Shown one piece after another: positions 58,422-64,000 of a stretch of 64,000 nucleotides of DNA (position 1 is the stretch's first letter; the number at the start of each line of letters is the position of its first letter). The notes below the pieces were generated by a model. The model saw only the letters and a program-made list of their open reading frames with translations, was not told where the DNA came from and made no database searches. Source of the stretch: Gemmatimonadota bacterium (GTDB taxonomy: Bacteria; Gemmatimonadota; Gemmatimonadetes; Longimicrobiales; Gaopeijiaceae); the NCBI GenBank assembly GCA_041390125.1, contig JAWKQN010000007.1:186001-250000 (forward strand). The letters are read 5' to 3'. Both the position numbers and the translations under genes were made by a program.

Positions 58422-60034
58422 GCGCGCAGCGGACCGGTCACGATCTCGTCGGCTTCGGCCTGCGCGTGCTGGTCCAGGTGGCGCTCTTCCGCGTGCTGGA
58501 GCCCACGGTGCGGGCCCTCGGTCGGCTGCCCGCCGCGGCGTACGAAGGTCGCGTCTTCCTGGACGCCGTTCCGCTCCGCATCTACGAGCTGGTGCGGTCC
58601 CATCCCGCTGCCGCCGCCGCCGGGCTCGTGGGGTTGGTCGCCTGTGCGCTGGTGCCCCGGCTGCGCGCGGACACCGCGCGCCTCTTCGACGGATGGCGCT
58701 CCGTGGAGGACGGACCCGCCGTGCGGGCGCTCGTGGGCGTGCTCACGGCCGTCCCGACCTGGGCGTGGAGCACCTATGCCACCAACGCCTGGTTCGGACA
58801 GGCCCACGTGCTGGACCGGCTGATGCTCGTGGGTCTGTGGGCTCTGGCCTTGTGGCGTCCGCTCTTCCTGCTGCCGTGGGCGGTGGCGTTGGCGGCGGTG
58901 CTGAGCCAGTTCGATCTACCGCTGGCTCAGTTCTCGTGGACCGAGGCCGACCTGCTGGTGCGCATCCCGATCCTCGTGACCGCGTACTGGGTCGTCCGCG
59001 CCTTCGGTCGCGAACGCGGTGCCCACACGCTCGTGTTCCTGCTGTGCTGCCTGCTCGCCACCACGTACTGGTGGTCCGGGGTGGGGAAGCTGCGCATCGA
59101 CTGGCTCGCGCATCCCCATATCCACCTGTTGATCTTCGGCGCCTACGCCAACGGCTGGCTGTCCTTCCTGGAGCCCGCGACGATCGCGCGCATCTCCGCC
59201 ACGCTGGCGCCCTTCACCGTGCCGTTGATGCTGTTCACGCTGCTCGTGGAGCTGGGCGCGCTGCTGCTCCTGGCGCGCCGATCCTTCCTGCAGGGCTTCC
59301 TGGTGCTGGCGCTGGTGTTCCACACGGGCGTCTTCCTCTTCAGCGGCATCTGCTTCTGGAAGTGGATGGCGGTCGAGGTGGCCCTGCTGGTCTTCCTGCG
59401 CACCGGGGATCGTATCGAACGCCTCCCGTTCTTCACGCCGGCCCACGCGGTGCTGTCCATCCTGCTGATCGGCGGCGCCACGCTCTGGGTGAGGCCGGGC
59501 AACCTGACCTGGTACGACACCCCGCTGACGTACTCCCTCCGGCTGGAGGGCGTCACGACGACCGGACGCACGGTACCGCTGGATGCGGGATCCTTCGCGC
59601 CCTATCGGGAGATGTTCGTGCTGGGCCTCTTCCCGTACCTGTCGCCCGACGTGCAGCTCACGGGGACCATGGGCGCGGCGACGGACCCCGCCCGGGCGGA
59701 CGCGTTGGTGCGCGCTCCCACGGTGGAGACCGTACGGGCCCTGGAGGCGGCGGTCGGAGCGGGCCGGTACGATGCCGCGCAGGCGCAGGCGTTCGAGGCA
59801 TTGGTGGCGCGCTATGCCCGGCGGCTCAACGCACGCGGGCCGGACCGATTCGGGATCACCGACCTGCTGCGGGCACCCCCGCATCTGTGGAGCTCGCCCC
59901 GGTCTCCGCGCTGGGAGGGCCAAAGCCCGCTGCAGCACGTGCGGGTCATCGAGTCCACCCGGCTCTTCGACGGGGTGCTCCCCCACGAGATCCGCCGCCG
60001 CGTGCTGGCGGTCGTCGAGGTGGGAGCGCGGTAG
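58418..60034 (+). CDS. HTTM-like (vitamin K-dependent carboxylase-related) membrane protein
   Basis: 538 residues from ATG at 58418, overlapping the NRPS stop. Ten or more hydrophobic segments occupy about 1-370 (for example LMLVGLWALALWRPLFLLPWA, YWWSGVGKLRIDWL, TLLVELGALLLLARRSF, VFHTGVFLFSGICFWKW). The pattern of paired helices, the SGxxKLR region and FHxGxFLxxGICFW are typical of HTTM proteins, distant relatives of gamma-glutamyl carboxylase. The last 150 residues are soluble. Catalysis is not shown in this sequence. Translational coupling to the thioesterase subunit suggests a tailoring, export or immunity role in the peptide pathway. Confidence 0.75.
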   Translation: MSAQRTGHDLVGFGLRVLVQVALFRVLEPTVRALGRLPAAAYEGRVFLDAVPLRIYELVRSHPAAAAAGLVGLVACALVPRLRADTARLFDGWRSVEDGPAVRALVGVLTAVPTWAWSTYATNAWFGQAHVLDRLMLVGLWALALWRPLFLLPWAVALAAVLSQFDLPLAQFSWTEADLLVRIPILVTAYWVVRAFGRERGAHTLVFLLCCLLATTYWWSGVGKLRIDWLAHPHIHLLIFGAYANGWLSFLEPATIARISATLAPFTVPLMLFTLLVELGALLLLARRSFLQGFLVLALVFHTGVFLFSGICFWKWMAVEVALLVFLRTGDRIERLPFFTPAHAVLSILLIGGATLWVRPGNLTWYDTPLTYSLRLEGVTTTGRTVPLDAGSFAPYREMFVLGLFPYLSPDVQLTGTMGAATDPARADALVRAPTVETVRALEAAVGAGRYDAAQAQAFEALVARYARRLNARGPDRFGITDLLRAPPHLWSSPRSPRWEGQSPLQHVRVIESTRLFDGVLPHEIRRRVLAVVEVGAR

Positions 60035-60205
60035 GGTGGTCGCGGGGGTCGCTTGGGTCCGGACCCTTCCTCCCCGCCCCTCCCTCCGGGCTTCCCGGCG
60101 ACCGTCATACGGTTCGGGTGCGGGTCACCTGCCGTTTCCCTTTCCGTGACCGGACCCGTATTCTGCGCCCGCCGCCCCGTACGGCCACCCTGAACCCCGA
60201 TCGCC

Positions 60206-62749
60206 ATGAACGTCCGAACCGCCCTCCGGACCGTCCTCCCGGCGCCGCTCCTGACCACGGCGCTCCTGCTCCTGGCCTCGTGTACCGCTGCCCGTCCGGG
60301 TCCGGCCCCCTCGCCCGGCGCCCAGCCCGATTCGGGTGCCGCCGAAGGCGCCCGCCGTCCCGGTGGAGGCCGGGGTGGCAACGGCGCGGGAGGGGGTGGA
60401 CCCCAGCCGTACGCATCCGTCATCACCGATGAGGCGATCAGCCAGGACGGCCTGTTCCGCACCCACCGGATGGCGGACAAGCTGTACTTCGAGATCCCCG
60501 GTTCGGCCCTCGAGCGCGAGATGCTGCTCCTGGCCCGCCCGGTCGAGAACTCGGCCCAGCGGCCCGAGGGCTTCTTCGGCGGTGGGGGCTCGCGCATCGT
60601 GCAGTGGGAGCGCCAAGGTCATCGCGTCATCCTGCGCGAGAAGCGCTACACGGTCTTCGCCGACGACACCGCCGCCATCGCCCGGCAGGTGGATGGCATG
60701 CGGAAGGGTCCGGTCATCGCTGCGTTCGACGTGGAGGCGTACGGGCCCGACAGCGCGGCGGTCGTGGAGGTGACGTCCCTCTACACCACGCCCAACGACC
60801 TGATGGAGAGCATCGACGGGCTCCAGCGGGACAAGAGCTGGATCGAGGACGCGTGGTCGTTCCCGCGCAACGTGGAGGTGGAAGCCACCCAGACCGGGAA
60901 CGTGCGACCGCAGACGCCCGGCTTCGGCGGACCGGGCGGTGGGGGCGGTGGCGCCAACAACCAGCCGCGGCCCGAGACCCAGCGGATGCACTGGAGCATG
61001 CTGCTCCTGCCGGACGATCCGATGATGGCCCGGCTGCACGACGAGCGGGTGGGCTTCAATTCCTTCCGGGTGATCGACTTCGGCCGCCACGAGCATCGCT
61101 CGGAGGAGCGGCGCATCATCCGCCGGTTCCGGCTGGAGAAGCAGAACCCGAACGCGCCGGTGTCCGATCCGGTCGAGCCCATCGTCTACTGGATCGACCC
61201 CGCGACGCCGGACTGGCTGAAGCCCTGGGTCGTGCAGGGCGTGGACGCCTGGCAGGAGGCGTTCGAGGAGGCCGGCTTCTCCAACGCGATCTTCGGACGG
61301 GTGGCCCCGACGCCGGAGGAGGATCCGTCGTGGTCCCTCTACGACGCCCGCCACTCGGTGATCTACTGGCGTCCGTCCAGCGTGCCCAACGCGACCGGTG
61401 GCCAGATCTGGGATCCGCGCAGCGGCGAGATCCTGAAGGGCGAGGTCAACATGTACCACAACGTGCTGAACCTCCTGCGCAACTGGTACTTCATCCAGGC
61501 GAGCCCGCTGGACGCGCGGGCGCAGAGCCTGCCGCTTCCGGATTCGCTCATGGGGCGGATGTTGCAGTACGTCGTCACCCACGAGATCGGTCATTCCATC
61601 GGCTTCCCCCACAACATGAAGGCGAGCGCGCAATATCCGGCGGATTCGATCCGCAGCCGCGCGTTCCTGGAGCGCATGGGTGGGCACGTGGCGACACTGA
61701 TGGACTACTCGCGCTTCAACTACGTGGCGCAGCCGGAGGACAACATCCCTCCCCACCTGCTGATCCCGAACATCGGACCCTACGACCGGTTCGCGGTGAA
61801 GTGGGGATACGCACCCATCCCGGGCGCCCGCACGCCGGACGCGGAGCGCCCGACGCTCGATCAGTGGGCGCGTGCGCAGGACACGATCCCGTGGCTGCGC
61901 TTCAGCACGGCGGACGCGACCAACGACCCCGAGGACCAGACAGAGGCCGTCGGCGACGCGGACGCGGTCAAGTCCACGACGTTGGCCTTGAAGAACCTGG
62001 AGCGCGTGGCGCAATCGCTGATCCCGGTCGCGGAACGTCCGGGACAGAGCTACGACCTGCTGGAGGAGCTGTACGACAACACGGTACAGCAGTGGGGGCG
62101 CTACATGGCGCACGTGGCCTCGCTCGTCGGAGGCGCCATCACCCAGGAGAAGTACGGGACGGGCCCGCGCTTCGAGCCGGTGTCGCGGGAGCGGCAGGCG
62201 GAAGCGGTGCGCTTCCTGAACCAGAACGCCTTCCGCACGCCCGACATGCTCATCGATCCCGACCTGCTGCTCCGGATCGAATCCGAGGGTGTCGTACCGC
62301 GGATCCGTACGGCACAGTCGCGGGTGCTGCGAGCGCTCCTGAGCGGGCCGCGCCTGAACCGCCTGGTGGAGTACGAAGGCCTCCTGGACGGCACCGCGCG
62401 CACCTACACGGTGGCCGAGCTCCTCGGGGACGTGCGCAGTGGCGTCTGGGGCGAGCTGAGCGCCGGCTCGGTGCGGATCGACGTGTACCGACGCAACCTC
62501 CAGCGGGCCTACCTGGAGGCGGTGGACGCGGAGCTGAACCCACCCGAACGGCCCGCGGGGGCCGGGGGTGGATTCGGCCAACCGGCCACGCAGCGCTACA
62601 ACTCGGACGCGCGAGCCGCGCTGCGCGGCGAGCTGGTGGAGTTGGATCGCCTCATCCAGGATGCGACCGGCCGCGCCGGCAACCGCTCCACGCGCCTCCA
62701 CCTGCGTGATCTGCACATGGAGATCGAGCGGATCCTCGACCCCTCCTGA
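60206..62749 (+). CDS. Exported zinc-dependent metalloprotease (DUF5117/DUF4953-like)
   Basis: 847 residues from ATG at 60206. A lipobox-like LLLLASC (about 25) predicts lipidation, followed by a Pro/Gly/Ala-rich linker. The catalytic site HEIGHSIGFPHN gives His459, Glu460, His463 and His469, an HExxHxxxxxH set; the region HMPxDRxNYVxxPED is matched loosely by YSRFNYVAQPED. The N-terminal 300 residues match the DUF5117/DUF5118 segments (LEREMLLLARPVENS, DKSWIEDAWSFPRNVEVEA) of these large proteases, widespread in Gemmatimonadota and Bacteroidota. Its own leader of 171 bases separates it from the HTTM gene, so it is probably not part of the NRPS operon. Confidence 0.9.
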   Translation: MNVRTALRTVLPAPLLTTALLLLASCTAARPGPAPSPGAQPDSGAAEGARRPGGGRGGNGAGGGGPQPYASVITDEAISQDGLFRTHRMADKLYFEIPGSALEREMLLLARPVENSAQRPEGFFGGGGSRIVQWERQGHRVILREKRYTVFADDTAAIARQVDGMRKGPVIAAFDVEAYGPDSAAVVEVTSLYTTPNDLMESIDGLQRDKSWIEDAWSFPRNVEVEATQTGNVRPQTPGFGGPGGGGGGANNQPRPETQRMHWSMLLLPDDPMMARLHDERVGFNSFRVIDFGRHEHRSEERRIIRRFRLEKQNPNAPVSDPVEPIVYWIDPATPDWLKPWVVQGVDAWQEAFEEAGFSNAIFGRVAPTPEEDPSWSLYDARHSVIYWRPSSVPNATGGQIWDPRSGEILKGEVNMYHNVLNLLRNWYFIQASPLDARAQSLPLPDSLMGRMLQYVVTHEIGHSIGFPHNMKASAQYPADSIRSRAFLERMGGHVATLMDYSRFNYVAQPEDNIPPHLLIPNIGPYDRFAVKWGYAPIPGARTPDAERPTLDQWARAQDTIPWLRFSTADATNDPEDQTEAVGDADAVKSTTLALKNLERVAQSLIPVAERPGQSYDLLEELYDNTVQQWGRYMAHVASLVGGAITQEKYGTGPRFEPVSRERQAEAVRFLNQNAFRTPDMLIDPDLLLRIESEGVVPRIRTAQSRVLRALLSGPRLNRLVEYEGLLDGTARTYTVAELLGDVRSGVWGELSAGSVRIDVYRRNLQRAYLEAVDAELNPPERPAGAGGGFGQPATQRYNSDARAALRGELVELDRLIQDATGRAGNRSTRLHLRDLHMEIERILDPS

Positions 62750-62772
62750 GGACGGCCTGCCGCGGTCGGAAC

Positions 62773-62802
62773 GCCCCGGGTGGCCCTGCCGGCACCCGGG
62801 GC
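62773..62802. terminator. Bidirectional terminator hairpin
   Basis: A perfect 10-bp stem, GCCCCGGGTG (62773-62782) with CACCCGGGGC (62793-62802), has a 10-base loop. It is placed between the convergent metalloprotease and HEAGH-protein genes. No T-run. Confidence 0.6.
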
Positions 62803-62894
62803 TCGATCGTCTCCGGCGTCGGGCGGCGGCAGCTTCGCGTCGGGGTACCCGGCAGCCGCCGGCGCCAGACGGTGACTCGACGGCGGTCGACGGC

Positions 62895-63977
62895 TCAGCG
62901 CCGTGACGCGGCTCCCGTGCTTGCGAGCGTGGGTGCCTCCGCCACCACCGCGTGGAGCGCATCCTCGAAGCTTCGCTCTCCGTACAGCCAGGGCCGCCAC
63001 TCGCGCGCCAGCACCTCGCGGAACCGTCGTGCCCGCTCGTTCTGCTCCCAGATGCCGTAGGCGCGGGCATAGCCGGGATGGCCCGGCACTGCGCGCCAGA
63101 CCAGCTCGCCCGCCGTGTAGAAGAGCAGCAGGTGCGCCAGCTCCTGCGGCACGGCGCGACCCTGGCGGTCGCCCGCCGTGGCGAGCGCGTCGGACAGGCG
63201 CTGGGGCGCCACGTGCCCGGCCTCGTGCAGGAGACCTTCGAGTCCCATGAGACCGCGGTTGCCCACAGCGGTCGTCGCCATGGTGATGTGCGGAGCTTCC
63301 GCCACCGAGTAGGCGCCGTACCAGCTCGCGTAGACGCTCGCGTCCACGGGGATCGGGTCGTCGGCCCACACCGTACCGAGCGCGGTGGCCAGCCTCGGTC
63401 CCAGACAGGCCTCGTAGCGGTCCAGCAGGCTCTGCATCTCGGCGATCCAGCCCGCATTGTGCGCTTCGTGCCGCGGCCACCACACGGCGAGGTAGACCGG
63501 CAGCGCCGCCTCGAGCGTTGCGCGTAGCGCGGGGTCGAGCGTGGACGGCAGCGCACCACTCCCCGCGCCGGCGATGCGTTCGTTCACGTCCAGCACCGGG
63601 TTGGACATGCCCGTGTGGGGCAGGACCCGGTCGACGTACGTGGCGACCGCGGTGTCCCAGATCGCGCGTTCCTCACGCGAGAGCGTGCGGAGGGCCAACG
63701 CCTCGGCATCCGTGCCCGGCGCGGCCGCGGCGCTCTCGTCGTGGATGCCGCGGGCGCGCTTGGCCTGGAGGAACAGGAAGTTGTGCAGGTTCAGCCAGAC
63801 GCCGTTCCGGAAGCGGAAGCGGGAGGGCGTGTCCGCGGGCGCGCACACGATGCGGTCGTCCACCGCGTGGCCGGGTGTCGGACCGGCCGCCTCCGGCGTT
63901 CCGCCGCAGGCGACGAGCGCCGCCGCGGCGGCGTGCACCGCGAGGATGCCCGCGTGCTTCCCCGTCTTCCGTCCCAT
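62895..63977 (-). CDS. Putative lipoprotein with HExxH motif (possible metallopeptidase)
   Basis: 360 residues from ATG at 63977. A lipobox-like AALVACGG (about 24) suggests lipidation. The mature part is largely helical, with LLHEAGH (about 248-252), an HExxH zinc-ligand motif, then a long helix (ELAHLLLFYTAGELVWRAVPG) that contains a Glu well placed to be a third ligand, as in gluzincin or minigluzincin folds. A preceding AEMQSLLDRYEACLG region is helical. I do not recognise a named family, and the peptidase call rests on the HExxH alone. It converges with the metalloprotease gene; a shared role is only suggested by both being exported and zinc-type. Confidence 0.65.
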   Translation of the reverse strand: MGRKTGKHAGILAVHAAAAALVACGGTPEAAGPTPGHAVDDRIVCAPADTPSRFRFRNGVWLNLHNFLFLQAKRARGIHDESAAAAPGTDAEALALRTLSREERAIWDTAVATYVDRVLPHTGMSNPVLDVNERIAGAGSGALPSTLDPALRATLEAALPVYLAVWWPRHEAHNAGWIAEMQSLLDRYEACLGPRLATALGTVWADDPIPVDASVYASWYGAYSVAEAPHITMATTAVGNRGLMGLEGLLHEAGHVAPQRLSDALATAGDRQGRAVPQELAHLLLFYTAGELVWRAVPGHPGYARAYGIWEQNERARRFREVLAREWRPWLYGERSFEDALHAVVAEAPTLASTGAASRR

Positions 63978-64000
63978 CCGCTCCCCCCCGTGCGACGCGC

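Overview
The window is very GC-rich and densely coded. Gene content points to Gemmatimonadota or a close relative: BNR-repeat exported proteins, MacB/FtsX-type ADOP permeases with a PadR repressor, a TolB-propeller/amidohydrolase fusion, N-acyl-D-amino-acid deacylase, exported zinc metalloproteases and a Ser/Thr kinase with a TPR-like C-terminus. This placement is inference from gene content; no rRNA or tRNA gene is present.

1-33.4 kb is mainly envelope, export and peptide-catabolism functions. It holds a truncated repeat protein, small exported proteins, a GlsB-like membrane protein, a large BNR propeller protein and an exported amidohydrolase. A compact minus-strand operon encodes a 7 x 31-residue repeat protein, a metzincin and a HEAT-repeat protein (8.6-11.9 kb). 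Then come an atypical dipeptidase, a D-aminoacylase-type deacylase, a PadR/ADOP permease pair with two visible operators, a SulP transporter, a GroES-like protein, a membrane sulfatase-fold protein, a second ADOP permease, the propeller/amidohydrolase fusion and TerC.

33.7-60.0 kb carries nonribosomal peptide synthesis genes. A free-standing PCP and adenylation enzyme resembling prolyl-PCP starter systems (33.7-35.5 kb) are separated by a cysteine hydrolase, a protein kinase and a toxin-antitoxin pair from the core. The core has a minus operon (Sfp-type phosphopantetheinyl transferase, HupE-like membrane protein, PltE-like acyl-CoA dehydrogenase) divergent from a plus operon (ABC exporter, four NRPS polypeptides, a methyltransferase and an HTTM-like membrane protein). 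The line reads C-A1[PP-loop]-T / C-A2(N-part) / methyltransferase / A2(C-tail)-T-E / C-T-TE.

The main discovery is in this assembly line. A1 has an asparagine-type specificity code and is interrupted after motif A8 by about 335 residues of a WbpG/PseA-like PP-loop ATPase with CxxC pairs. A2 is interrupted at the equivalent place by a guanidinoacetate-methyltransferase-like enzyme, but as three separate, translationally coupled polypeptides. The last module has no A domain, and its thioesterase has Cys instead of Ser as the apparent nucleophile. A plausible but unproven reading is a short peptide with an Asn-derived residue modified at an amide (amidine or thioamide) and a methylated D-residue.

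60.2-64 kb returns to exported zinc-protease-type proteins.
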